Source: Granulicella sp.
GTDB lineage: Bacteria > Acidobacteriota > Terriglobia > Terriglobales > Acidobacteriaceae
NCBI GenBank assembly: GCA_003133205.1
Contig: PKWK01000189.1
Span: 1 to 22,122 of the forward strand
Reading direction: 5' to 3'
Length of the DNA: 22,122 bases
Shown: piece after piece, positions 7,294 through 15,360 of the stretch
How the letters are laid out: the number at the start of each line of letters is the position of its first letter
How positions within the stretch are numbered: position 1 is the stretch's first letter
Notes under the pieces: model-generated
What the model saw: the letters and a program-made list of their open reading frames with translations, nothing else
What the model was told of the DNA's origin: nothing
The model's database searches: none
Translations under genes and position numbers: made by a program

Positions 7294-9678
7294 TTACTTC
7301 GCTTTCACAGTCAGGCTGTACGTGGCCGAATGAACCAGAAATCCATCTGTCGCGGACACAGTAATCGTGTAGCTGCCGGGTCCGGTGTACGCCGGATTCT
7401 GCGTCGGCAGCTTGCCCGAGCATCCCGTCATCGACCAGCCAATCGCTGCCAATAGCACGACCATCAAGCCGGACCGCAACATCGTGCCCACCCGCCTGCG
7501 CGTCCGCCAAAGCAGTAAGCCGCTGCCCACAACAATCGGCCACAGATAGCCACCGAACACGCCATAGCCAATCACCGTGTACTGCGAGGTGGTGATCATG
7601 CTGATCACGTCGGTCACCGTGGAAGTAGGAGTCAACGAAGCCGTCGCCGCGCCACAACTCGATGCGACCGCCCCACCGACCGAGCACGTCAGCGTGAGCG
7701 GCGCCGCAAACCCCGCCAATGGCGTCAGCGTCGCCGTCGTGCTGGTCCCGTCCCCCGCAATCACGGTGCCCGACGTGGGGTTGATGATGATCGTAAAGTC
7801 AATGCCGTTGCCGGTCATCGTCACATTCAAGCCGCTGTACAGCAAGCTGCTCGAATTCACCCCGACCGTCCCATTCTGGGGTCCAATCGATGTCGGCAGG
7901 AATGTCACCTTGACCGCGCAAGTCGCCAGCGCGGCGAGCGTACTTCCGCAAGCCGCCGTGCTCACCGAATACTGGCCCGTCGTCACAAACACCGGGACCG
8001 GCAGCGGTCCGCCAGCCAGACTCGTCAACGTCAGGTTCTGCGAGGCGGAGGCCCCCACATCCAGGTTGCCAAAGCTCAGCGTAGTCGGCAACAGCGAGAA
8101 CCCGGGCGTCCCCGTCCCCGTCAGCGACGCCGTCAGCGTGTTTCCCGCGGAGACCACGGCAAGTGTCCCAGTGCGCACGCCCAATGCACTCGGCGTGAAC
8201 ACGACGACGATCTGGCAACTCGCGCCGCCGGCAACCGAAGCGCAATTGTTCGACGTGATACTGAAGTCGGTATTATTTCCGCTAATGGCCGCAGACGTTA
8301 CCTGCGAGACGAAACTCGAATTGTTCGTCCAGGTGAAGGTCTTCGGTTGGCTCGGGTAGCCGATTGCCTCAGAGCCAAAGTCCTGACTGGTCGGCGCAAG
8401 CGACGGCTGCCCACCTTCATCCGTCAACTCGAACAGCATGTACTCCAGCAGCTTCTCCTGCGGAGTCATCACGCCAGAGGTGCATTCCGTCGGAAAGGAT
8501 TTAGCCGGCGAACTACTGCCATTCTCAACGTGATACTCGTTGTACAGAACGCGGCCGCACTGATTTATCACAGTACCAGCCGGCGCGATCGGCGTATCGA
8601 AGACGAACTGCATGACGGGATTGTTCGCGGCAGGATCGTTCAGTGTTAGCCAGGACTGCGTTGGCGCAATGACGCCGTTCAAGTCGTGCTTGAGGGTATT
8701 GATTTGCATCTGACCCGGGGTCGTCGAAGCGCCGACGTTCTGTAACCATGTTGAAAGGGTCTGCCCCGCCGTGAAGCTGGTGTCCACCGTTGCCAAGCCG
8801 TCGGGATACGTTCCCTGATTCACGGTCCAATTGGCGACGCCATTGAAGGGAGCGTTCTGGTACATCCATGCGTAGCTGTAGTGACTGGAATACACTCGAC
8901 CGCCAGCATTTGCGAATGCAATGAAATTGGCCAACTCCTGCGTGCCCAACGCACCGGTTACCACGTTATTATTGGGAGTTCCCTGGCAAGGCAGCATCAA
9001 GACGTCATACGAATTGAGCGTTGAAGCGTTCTCCATCAGCGTAGCCTGGCTGGGGGTTGCCGCATCGATCCCCGAGCCGGGGCCGCCGTTCCCTGTGTAC
9101 AGGTTGATCCGCCCAGAGCCGGTGGGATCGGTGAACTCGGAATCATTTATCCCGACCTTGCGCAGGATGCACTCCACTTGGTCGACCGCTCCGGTAGCGA
9201 TCGCAATCTTGGGGATATCTCCCTGCGCCTGGTTCTGCGGCATAACCGCAAAAGTGGGTGGCATCGCAGTATTGGCGCAGGCCGTTACGCTGGGGATCAC
9301 CAACTGCCGCCGCCACCGGCCCGACACGATCACCAGCGGGATATTGCTCGTGACCGGCACATCGATCAACGTAAAGTTCCCATTCACATCCGTCGTCGTG
9401 CCCACCAGCGGCGACCCCGAAGGCGGAGCCCCCACCACCGGGCAACTCACCCCAGGGGTAAACGGATCAACCGGCGCATTCGGGATATACACCGTCACAT
9501 TCGGCAGCGGATCCGTGCCATTGGGCGCATACACCGTACCCGTGATGGAGGTCGTCGCGCTACCCGAGCACGTGACTTGCTGCAGGCACAGGCCGGTGCA
9601 CGTCTGGCCAACGGCATTGGCGCCAAACCCGAGCAGAACGATAAGCAGGACAATCAGCAAAGCGGAGCAAACGCGCAT
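7294..9678 (-). CDS. Secreted/anchored protein with choice-of-anchor-D-type Ig-like repeats
   Basis: 794 residues. A signal peptide (1-22, cleaved near GANA) is followed by a carboxypeptidase-regulatory-like beta-sandwich (about 43-125: SITGTVYAPNG ... DVNGNFTLIDV). A cysteine-containing domain of unknown function (about 155-420) includes YDVLMLPCQG and NFIAFANAGGRVYSSHYSY, which resemble a flavodoxin or glutamine-amidotransferase-like fold. Two Ig-like repeats of about 100 residues follow (about 427-525 and 526-625), each starting with an 'SFG.../DFGSE' strand and ending GTGT or GNG; this is the ASH/choice-of-anchor-D style. The tail has two hydrophobic segments (about 710-724 and 736-750) separated by RTRRR, then TGCSGK and a final YTITVSATDG strand. 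This tail is familiar from acidobacterial surface proteins. The role is unknown, perhaps surface display or adhesion. The ribosome site at the ATG is weak. Confidence 0.8.
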   Translation of the reverse strand: MRVCSALLIVLLIVLLGFGANAVGQTCTGLCLQQVTCSGSATTSITGTVYAPNGTDPLPNVTVYIPNAPVDPFTPGVSCPVVGAPPSGSPLVGTTTDVNGNFTLIDVPVTSNIPLVIVSGRWRRQLVIPSVTACANTAMPPTFAVMPQNQAQGDIPKIAIATGAVDQVECILRKVGINDSEFTDPTGSGRINLYTGNGGPGSGIDAATPSQATLMENASTLNSYDVLMLPCQGTPNNNVVTGALGTQELANFIAFANAGGRVYSSHYSYAWMYQNAPFNGVANWTVNQGTYPDGLATVDTSFTAGQTLSTWLQNVGASTTPGQMQINTLKHDLNGVIAPTQSWLTLNDPAANNPVMQFVFDTPIAPAGTVINQCGRVLYNEYHVENGSSSPAKSFPTECTSGVMTPQEKLLEYMLFELTDEGGQPSLAPTSQDFGSEAIGYPSQPKTFTWTNNSSFVSQVTSAAISGNNTDFSITSNNCASVAGGASCQIVVVFTPSALGVRTGTLAVVSAGNTLTASLTGTGTPGFSLLPTTLSFGNLDVGASASQNLTLTSLAGGPLPVPVFVTTGQYSVSTAACGSTLAALATCAVKVTFLPTSIGPQNGTVGVNSSSLLYSGLNVTMTGNGIDFTIIINPTSGTVIAGDGTSTTATLTPLAGFAAPLTLTCSVGGAVASSCGAATASLTPTSTVTDVISMITTSQYTVIGYGVFGGYLWPIVVGSGLLLWRTRRRVGTMLRSGLMVVLLAAIGWSMTGCSGKLPTQNPAYTGPGSYTITVSATDGFLVHSATYSLTVKAK

Positions 9679-9733
9679 AATGTACCAGCCAAGTGATACA
9701 TGAGACCTGTTACCATGCGCAAGAGTTTACATA

Positions 9734-9748
9734 CCGATCCAGGATCGG
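9734..9748. promoter_or_regulatory. Perfect 15-bp palindrome, possible operator
   Basis: CCGATCC (9734-9740), a central A, then GGATCGG (9742-9748). It sits in the divergent gap, closer to the minus-strand gene, at a position suited to a dimeric regulator. A TTTACA lies just before it (9726-9731), but no good -10 box follows. Function is inferred from symmetry and location only. Confidence 0.4.
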
Positions 9749-9775
9749 CCGCATTATTTTCGCGCATGTGCGGCC
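9747..9775. repeat. Inverted repeat with 7-bp arms
   Basis: GGCCGCA (9747-9753) pairs perfectly with TGCGGCC (9769-9775) around a 15-base loop. It overlaps the neighbouring 15-bp palindrome by two bases. No T tract follows on either strand, so it is not a standard terminator. Confidence 0.5.
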
Positions 9776-9935
9776 ATTTAGATCCATGCTTCTATTGCAA
9801 TAATATCCGTGCGGCAGCGATTTTTGCCCCAGAATCATTCACCCGGACGCGAATCATGCCGCCTCAAATGATACTCTGGCGCAGCCGTGTAATCGCCACG
9901 TTGAAGGGATCGTCTATGCCAGGCAGGAGAGTGGG

Positions 9936-10565
9936 ATGATCGACTGGTCGCCCCGGGGAGAAAGCCTTCCTCATCGTCGAAATCGGAGCATTAATAGACC
10001 CCCCACCCCGGCCAGACTGCTCCGTTCCGTAGCAGCAGCGGCCCTCTTCGCCATCTCGGTGGCCTGCTGCGCGCCCCCGTCCGCGCATGCGCAAAGGAGA
10101 GAGACCGCCAGCCGTGCGGGTGACCTCCAGGTCGGAGGCGGCTTCGTATTCGCCAAATCAGGCTACAACTTCACGCCTATTCATCTGCTCGGCGCCGCAG
10201 CCTACACCACATTCGATTGGAGGACCCACTACGGAGCCGAATTCGACTTCCGGCACAACCGATCGTCCGCGGACTCAACCGTCTACGAGCGAACCTACGA
10301 GATTGGCCCCCGCGTTTACCTCATCCGCGGAGCGTTCGAACCCTACGCCAAGGTTCTGATCGGACGCGGAGTCTACAACTTCCACAACAGTATCGCCAAC
10401 GTGGCGTACAACATCTATACCTTTGGCGGCGGAGCCGACGTCAGGGTCAGGCGTTCCCTCAACGTTCGAGCCGACTACGAGTACCAAAACTGGATGGGCT
10501 TTCCCTTGGGAACTCTCCACCCCAACGTCTTCACCATCGGCGTCGCATACCACTTCCACGAATAG
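9936..10565 (+). CDS. Small outer-membrane beta-barrel protein
   Basis: 209 residues. The ATG follows AGGAG (9925-9929) at a good distance, which fixes the start. A long positively charged n-region is followed by the hydrophobic segment SVAAAALFAISVACCAPPS and a cleavage site near AHA-Q (about 52), so it is exported. The remaining ~155 residues alternate polar and aromatic residues in about eight strands: VGGGFVFAKSGYNF, YGAEFDFRHN, RTYEIGPRVYLI, FEPYAKVLIGRG, YTFGGGADVRV, NVRADYEYQNW and a final FTIGVAYHFHE. This is the pattern of OmpA/OmpX-like eight-stranded barrels. It could be a structural or porin-like surface protein; no specific function is visible. It is convergent with the GH2 gene, 24 bases away. 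Confidence 0.82.
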   Translation: MIDWSPRGESLPHRRNRSINRPPTPARLLRSVAAAALFAISVACCAPPSAHAQRRETASRAGDLQVGGGFVFAKSGYNFTPIHLLGAAAYTTFDWRTHYGAEFDFRHNRSSADSTVYERTYEIGPRVYLIRGAFEPYAKVLIGRGVYNFHNSIANVAYNIYTFGGGADVRVRRSLNVRADYEYQNWMGFPLGTLHPNVFTIGVAYHFHE

Positions 10566-10589
10566 CTCGCACGCGCCCGCGCGCGGCGA

Positions 10590-13145
10590 TCAACCCTTCG
10601 TCACAATCGTCACCGCACCCGGTTCCAGCGCCGGAGACGACGCGGCAATCCGTATGTTCCCAGCCCTGGCAGACGATTGCACCACCGCAAGGCACAGCCC
10701 GCTGAACGCCTTGCAATGGTTCACCTTATAACTGTCGTGGCTCTGCGGATTTCCATTGTCCACGCCAATCAGCCTCCCCTCGCCTTCCACCCTGAACGTG
10801 ATCTCGTTCTCCGCGAGCGGCACCACACGCCCCTGCTGGTCCAGAACCTCCACCATAAGGTGCGCGACATCGCGCCGATCCGCGCCGATCTCCGTGCGGT
10901 CCGAGGTCAGCCGAATCGCCGCCGGCACTCCCGTAGTCGAAACCTCCATCGTGACCACTGCAACCCCATCCTTCGTCCCCACCGCCTTCAGAGTTCCCGG
11001 CTCATACGGCACATCCCAGGACAGGTGCAGATCCGCCGTAGTCCGCAATGTTCTCTCCCGGGGCGCCAGGTTTCCATACCTCTCCTGCATCCCATAGCGC
11101 GGAAACTCGTAGCCTCGCACCCCGACTGACCTGCCATTGATGAAAAGCTCCACGGTGTCGCAATTCGTATAACAAGTCACCGGAATAAACTGCCCTTCCC
11201 TGCCCTTCCAGTTCCAGTGCGGAAACAGATGCACCATCGGCTTGGCGGTCCACTGGCTCTGATAGAAATAGAACCCATCCTTCTTGAACCCGCACGTGTC
11301 GATCGCGCCCGATGACGACGCCTTCGCCGGCCAAGACGCCTCCCCCAGGTAGTCGATACCCGTCCACATAAAGTCGCCCGAAACATAGTCATATGCGCCG
11401 ACAAACTTCCACAGTTGTTCCGTATCGATGCCTCTGCCGGCGCTACCCCTCGGACGCGCAGAAGGCGCAACCGCTCCACCCGCAAGCGCTGCAGCAGGAA
11501 CCAGCCCGCGATAATCGCCGCGAACCCCGCCCATCCCGCTGCTCTCCGTCCCAATCACGGGCCGCTGCGGAAACGCATCGTGATCGATGCTGTAGTACAA
11601 CTGCGCGCGTTCCCGCCAGCGATCCACGTAGTTGTAGCCCACCACATCGAGCTGCGCGAGAAACTCCGGCCGCACCGTCTGTGACGCCGGCTCCGACGCA
11701 ATATGGTCGCACGCAACCGTCACCGGCCGAGTCGGGTCCTCGGTGTGAAAGACTCGTAGCAGCTTCCGCAAAGTCTCCGCGCCCTCCGCAGCACCTTGGT
11801 CGGGAACCTCATTTCCCGCGCTCCAAAGCACCACCGAAGGATGATTGCGGTCGCGATGAATAAAGTTCATCAGATCGCGCTCATACCACTCATCGAAATA
11901 CAGGTGATAGCCATTGCGCATCTGCCCTTTGGGCACCTTCCACTCGTCGAACGCCTCGTTCATTACGAGAAAGCCCATCCGGTCGCAAAGGTCCAGAAAC
12001 TCCGCCGCATACGGATTGTGACTCGTCCGAATCGCGTTGCATCCCATCTCCCGCAACAGCGTCAGCCGCCGTTCCCACATGCGCTCCGGCACAGCCGAAC
12101 CCACGCACCCCGCCTCCTGATGCAGGCAAGCCCCATTCAACTTGACCCGCTCTCCGTTCAGCAAAAATCCGCGCTGCGCATCGAACACCGCCTCACGAAT
12201 GCCAATAGGCGTCTCATACACATCCACCACCTGGCCCGCTTCACGCACGCTGCTCCGCACCGTATACAGGTACGGATTCCCCGACGACCAAAGGCTCGGC
12301 TTCTCGACCGTCATACGTTGCACAAATTCGTATTCCCCCCGCGCGCCAACCGTCTGAGACGCATCCTGCGTCCCGACCACCTTGCCATCCTTGTCCACAA
12401 GTTCCGTCGTCAGCGTACACAGCGAACCAGCCTTGCGGTCATTCGCAATCCGCGTCTTCACCTCGACAATCGCCGACTCCTTCGACACCCGCGAACACGT
12501 AACGAAAGTCCCCCAATACGCAACCCGCAACGCATTCGTCTTCGAAAGCCAGGTGTGCCGACATACTCCCGAACCCGAATACCACCGGCAGTTCGTCTGG
12601 CGCGAGTTGTCCACCTTCACCGCAACCACATTCTCCCCATCGAACTTCAGATACGGCGTCAACTCATAAGCAAACGGCACATATCCATAAGGCCGCAGCC
12701 CCAGGTACTGCCCGTTGATCCATACCTCGCTGTTTTGATACACCCCATCAAACTCCAGCGTAACCACCCTGCCGCGATCCGCCGCAGCCAAGCGAAATCG
12801 CCTCCGGTACCAACCAATCCCCGTCGGCAGATACGCCCCAGTCCCAGCGCTCGGCTCACTCTCACCAAACGGCCCCTCGATGCTCCAGTCATGCGGCAAG
12901 TCCACATCGCGCCAACCCGCATCCGCAAAGCCCGGCATCTGCGCGCCCGCAGCATCGCCCTTCAAGAACTTCCAACCGAAATCGAAACTCTCCCGCAATC
13001 TCGCCGCAGCACCGTCCTTGGCAAGCAACCCTTGCGCCCGGCCAACATAAGGAGACAACGACGCCGCCACCGCTCCCAGCGCAGCCTGCGCCAGAACATC
13101 CCGCCTCGTCATCCATCTCCCTGATTCTTCATCACTGCGCGCCAT
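10590..13145 (-). CDS. GH2 family beta-galactosidase-type glycoside hydrolase, Tat-exported
   Basis: 851 residues. The N-terminus has a twin-arginine signal (MTRRDVLAQAALGAVAASL, Arg14-Arg15). The order is sugar-binding jelly roll (about 50-215: LPHDWSIEGPF, GWYRRRF, EVWINGQYLG), Ig-like domain (about 220-320) and TIM barrel (about 322-640). The acid/base Glu446 lies in VVLWSAGNE, and the nucleophile Glu534 in PVIGTESSG. After these come a DUF4982-like domain (about 635-735, ending PGTLKAVGTKDG) and a C-terminal beta-sandwich (about 745-848: DNGNPQSHDSYK). This architecture is typical of GH2 enzymes acting on beta-galactosides of plant or host glycans. The start follows AGGAG with an 8-base spacer. 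It probably hydrolyses galactose-containing side chains outside the cytoplasm, which would fit the pectin enzymes at the left end, though it is not in one operon with them. Beta-galactosidase is the best guess; other GH2 activities are possible. Confidence 0.92.
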   Translation of the reverse strand: MARSDEESGRWMTRRDVLAQAALGAVAASLSPYVGRAQGLLAKDGAAARLRESFDFGWKFLKGDAAGAQMPGFADAGWRDVDLPHDWSIEGPFGESEPSAGTGAYLPTGIGWYRRRFRLAAADRGRVVTLEFDGVYQNSEVWINGQYLGLRPYGYVPFAYELTPYLKFDGENVVAVKVDNSRQTNCRWYSGSGVCRHTWLSKTNALRVAYWGTFVTCSRVSKESAIVEVKTRIANDRKAGSLCTLTTELVDKDGKVVGTQDASQTVGARGEYEFVQRMTVEKPSLWSSGNPYLYTVRSSVREAGQVVDVYETPIGIREAVFDAQRGFLLNGERVKLNGACLHQEAGCVGSAVPERMWERRLTLLREMGCNAIRTSHNPYAAEFLDLCDRMGFLVMNEAFDEWKVPKGQMRNGYHLYFDEWYERDLMNFIHRDRNHPSVVLWSAGNEVPDQGAAEGAETLRKLLRVFHTEDPTRPVTVACDHIASEPASQTVRPEFLAQLDVVGYNYVDRWRERAQLYYSIDHDAFPQRPVIGTESSGMGGVRGDYRGLVPAAALAGGAVAPSARPRGSAGRGIDTEQLWKFVGAYDYVSGDFMWTGIDYLGEASWPAKASSSGAIDTCGFKKDGFYFYQSQWTAKPMVHLFPHWNWKGREGQFIPVTCYTNCDTVELFINGRSVGVRGYEFPRYGMQERYGNLAPRERTLRTTADLHLSWDVPYEPGTLKAVGTKDGVAVVTMEVSTTGVPAAIRLTSDRTEIGADRRDVAHLMVEVLDQQGRVVPLAENEITFRVEGEGRLIGVDNGNPQSHDSYKVNHCKAFSGLCLAVVQSSARAGNIRIAASSPALEPGAVTIVTKG

Positions 13146-13188
13146 GGGTATCGCTCCTGCCTCGAAATACTATTGACGCGCCGCGGTC

Positions 13189-13251
13189 TTGTCATTCATG
13201 GTTGTCATTCTCTTGGTTCTCATACCCTTGGTTGTCATTCCCGAAGGGAAT
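13189..13251. repeat. Dispersed 'TTGTCATTC' repeat cluster with small palindrome
   Basis: TTGTCATTC occurs exactly at 13189-13197, 13202-13210 and 13232-13240, with a degenerate copy (GGTTCTCATACCC) between the last two. The last copy runs into ATTCCC-GAA-GGGAAT (13237-13251), a perfect 6-bp-arm palindrome. The form resembles dispersed 'GTCATTC(C/T)...' repeats I associate with Acidobacteria, and a related element lies at 19664-19702. It separates the divergent GH2 and TetR genes. Confidence 0.6.
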
Positions 13252-13275
13252 CTGCTTTTGCCCTTTCTCCCCTCA

Positions 13276-13304
13276 TTGCTTAATTCAAACAAGCGTTTTA
13301 TACT
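13276..13304 (+). promoter_or_regulatory. Sigma70-like promoter of the efflux operon
   Basis: TTGCTT (13276-13281), a 17-base spacer and TATACT (13299-13304) match the -35/-10 consensus reasonably well. Transcription would start near 13311, only about 5 bases before the first in-frame ATG (13316). That implies an almost leaderless mRNA or a downstream start codon. Confidence 0.55.
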
Positions 13305-13315
13305 CATGTTTGAAT
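13283..13315. promoter_or_regulatory. Palindromic operator overlapping the efflux promoter
   Basis: ATTCAAAC (13283-13290) and GTTTGAAT (13308-13315) are perfect 8-bp inverted arms around a 17-base spacer. An inner GCGTTT adds another GTTT half-site. The palindrome covers the spacer and -10 box of the promoter and ends one base before the repressor's first ATG. This is the expected geometry for TetR autorepression. Binding is inferred. Confidence 0.6.
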
Positions 13316-14050
13316 ATGATCAGCACTCGCTCTCGACCAAGCCTGAAGACCGTGAAACGCACTCGCCGCCCGGCAACCTCGGACCCGACGCGCGACAAAT
13401 TGCTCGACGTCGCCGGTCGAATCTTTGCCGACCGGGGCTACCGCGCCGCCACCATTCGCGAGATATGCGTCGCCGCCGGGGCAAACGTCGCCGCCGTGAA
13501 CTATCACTTCGGCGACAAACTGGGGCTGTATACCGAGGCCGTGCAGCAATCCATGCGCGCTGCCGAAATCGAGGCCGTCAAGAGCGCGCTCGACCTGCTT
13601 GCGCCTCCCGAAGACGTCCTGCGCGCAGTGATCCGAGTTCGCCTGCAGAGCCTCTGCAAACGAGACCGGCCGGATTGGCATTTTCGTATCCTGGCCCACG
13701 AACTCGCACAGCCCACACCCGCGCTTCGGCACCTTGTCAATAAAATCGGCCGGCCGATCTTCCAACGCCTGCTGGGACTCATCGGTGGAATGATCGGCTT
13801 GCCCGCCGACGACGACAAGACGCGCCTCTGCGCCATCAGCGTAATGGGACAAATCCTCGTCTACGTCTTTGCCAGTCCCCTGCTGGCGGGCGTCTGGCCC
13901 GAACTCAAGATGACGCCCGAACAGGTGGATCGCATCGCCGACCACATCGCGGATTTCTCTCTGTCCTATATCCACAACTTTCGTTCGACGACTTTCGCGC
14001 AGGGCACAAATGGAATCAAACGAGCAGCACAACCGAGGCTAAGCAAATGA
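13316..14050 (+). CDS. TetR-family repressor, CecR-like, of the efflux operon
   Basis: 244 residues from the ATG at 13316. The longer open frame (from a TTG at 13202) reads through the repeat and promoter and is rejected. No ribosome site precedes 13316; GTG at 13352 is an alternative. The N-terminal HTH (about 25-72) has RGYRAATIREI and the recognition helix AANVAA-type GANVAAVNYHFGDKLGLY. The C-terminal domain (about 95-225: HFRILAHELAQPTPALRHLV, AISVMGQILVYVFASP) resembles CecR/YbiH (DUF1956). In E. coli, cecR sits before ybhGFSR and controls drug-sensitivity genes. Here too it is the first gene of an ABC efflux operon, overlapping the next start by ATGA. It probably represses its own operon through the palindrome at 13283-13315. 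Confidence 0.88.
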   Translation: MISTRSRPSLKTVKRTRRPATSDPTRDKLLDVAGRIFADRGYRAATIREICVAAGANVAAVNYHFGDKLGLYTEAVQQSMRAAEIEAVKSALDLLAPPEDVLRAVIRVRLQSLCKRDRPDWHFRILAHELAQPTPALRHLVNKIGRPIFQRLLGLIGGMIGLPADDDKTRLCAISVMGQILVYVFASPLLAGVWPELKMTPEQVDRIADHIADFSLSYIHNFRSTTFAQGTNGIKRAAQPRLSK

Positions 14051-15360
14051 CCACATCCACTCCTCTCAGCCCGCCGCCCCAAACCGAGACGCGAACGCAG
14101 CCAGTAGCCGTCGACAGCGCAAAGGCCGCCGGAAGCTCACCATCCGATGCACCCGAGGCCGCGCCGCCGACCTCGCAGCGGCGCCGAGCCGCAATGATCG
14201 TAGCGGGCGTCATCGTACTCATTGCGGCGGCCGTCCTTATCTGGAAGGTCTTCTTCGCCGCGCCCGCCGTCCCCGCCAGCATCGTCGCCGTCAGCGGCCG
14301 CATCGAGGGCGACGACTCCGCGGTAGCCTCGAAGACCACCGGGCGCATCCTCGAAGTGCGCGTGCGTGAGGGCGACACCGTCAACGCCGGCGACCCCATC
14401 GCCATCCTCGACGACGCCCAGATCCGAGCGCGCGAGGACCAGGCCCGCTCCGCTCTCGCGGCAGCCGAAGCCAAGGGCGAAGCCGCGCGCGAGCAGATCG
14501 CCGTCCTTCAGCAGCAACTGCTGCAGAGTCGGCTCGAGGTAGGCCAATCGAAGTTCGATACCGAAGGCCACATCAAGCAAGCCGAGGCAGAACTCGCCAC
14601 CGCGCAGTCTGAACTTGCCCAGCAGGAGGCGGCCTATCAGATCGCCGCGTTCGACAGGGACGCCTACACCCGCCTCGCAAAATCCGGAGCCGTCTCCGAG
14701 CGCCAGGGCCTCCAGGCCGCTACCACCGCCGATCAGCAAGCCGCCGTAGTTGCCGCATCCAAGCGCCGCGTCGAGGCAGCTCAAGCCGCACTCACCACCG
14801 CCCAATCCACCCTCTCCAATCCTGGCATTCGCGAGTCGCAGGTCGCCTTGGTGCGAAGTCAGATCGCCGGGCAGCAAGCCGAGGTCGCAAGCGCGGCAGC
14901 CCAGACGCAACAGGCCCAGGCCCAACTCGCCGAAGCGCAAGACAATCGTAATGACCTCACCGTCAGGGCACCCTTCTCCGGAACCGTTGTCACGCGCGCC
15001 GCGGAGCCTGGCGAAATGATCACCGCCGGAACCGCCATCATCACACTGTTGGATTTGAGCAAAGTCTATCTGCGCGGATTTGTGCCGGAGGGTGACATCG
15101 GCAAAGTCAAGGTCGGCCAGCCTGCACACATCTATCTCGATTCGAATCCGCAGAAACCCGTTGACGCCTACGTCTCCAGAATCGACCCGCAGGCAACCTT
15201 CACGCCGGAGAACACCTACTTCCGCGACGACCGCGTCAAGCAGGTCGTCGGCATCAAGCTGCAACTCAAAGAGGGCTTCGGACTCGCCAAGCCGGGCATG
15301 CCCGTCGACGGCGAAGTTCTTGTACAAGGCGACACGTGGCCAAAGGTCAGTCATAAGTGA
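14047..15360 (+). CDS. HlyD/YbhG-type periplasmic membrane fusion protein
   Basis: 437 residues. A proline-rich cytoplasmic N-terminus of about 45 residues is followed by one transmembrane helix (about 49-70: MIVAGVIVLIAAAVLIWKVFF). A lipoyl/biotinyl half-motif follows (about 92-125: ASKTTGRILEVRVREGD), then a long alanine- and glutamine-rich coiled coil (about 126-300), the second lipoyl half (about 303-335: LTVRAPFSGTVVTRAAEPGEMI) and beta-barrel/membrane-proximal parts. This is the adaptor that links the inner-membrane ABC transporter to the TolC-like channel. The ATG overlaps the TetR stop (ATGA), with GAGG upstream. The next gene starts in its stop codon (GTGA). The role in export is secure; the substrate is unknown. 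Confidence 0.93.
   Translation: MTTSTPLSPPPQTETRTQPVAVDSAKAAGSSPSDAPEAAPPTSQRRRAAMIVAGVIVLIAAAVLIWKVFFAAPAVPASIVAVSGRIEGDDSAVASKTTGRILEVRVREGDTVNAGDPIAILDDAQIRAREDQARSALAAAEAKGEAAREQIAVLQQQLLQSRLEVGQSKFDTEGHIKQAEAELATAQSELAQQEAAYQIAAFDRDAYTRLAKSGAVSERQGLQAATTADQQAAVVAASKRRVEAAQAALTTAQSTLSNPGIRESQVALVRSQIAGQQAEVASAAAQTQQAQAQLAEAQDNRNDLTVRAPFSGTVVTRAAEPGEMITAGTAIITLLDLSKVYLRGFVPEGDIGKVKVGQPAHIYLDSNPQKPVDAYVSRIDPQATFTPENTYFRDDRVKQVVGIKLQLKEGFGLAKPGMPVDGEVLVQGDTWPKVSHK

Larger units (their letters stand above)
9679..9935. other. Divergent intergenic region with two inverted repeats
   Basis: This gap lies between the divergently read anchor-D protein and outer-membrane protein genes, so it must carry promoters for both. 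I cannot place convincing -35/-10 pairs. It contains a CCGATCC/GGATCGG palindrome (9734-9748) and a second inverted repeat (9747-9775), listed separately. Confidence 0.5.

Noticed and set aside
11796..13124. Open frame of 442 codons on the plus strand
   Set aside because: It is antisense to the GH2 enzyme, which has catalytic residues and a Tat signal; the plus frame is Arg/His/Pro/Ile-rich noise.
13202..13315. Longer start (TTG at 13202) for the CecR-like TetR gene
   Set aside because: The extra 38 residues would be encoded by the repeat, promoter and operator and are Phe/Ser/Pro/Cys-rich, unlike a TetR N-terminus.
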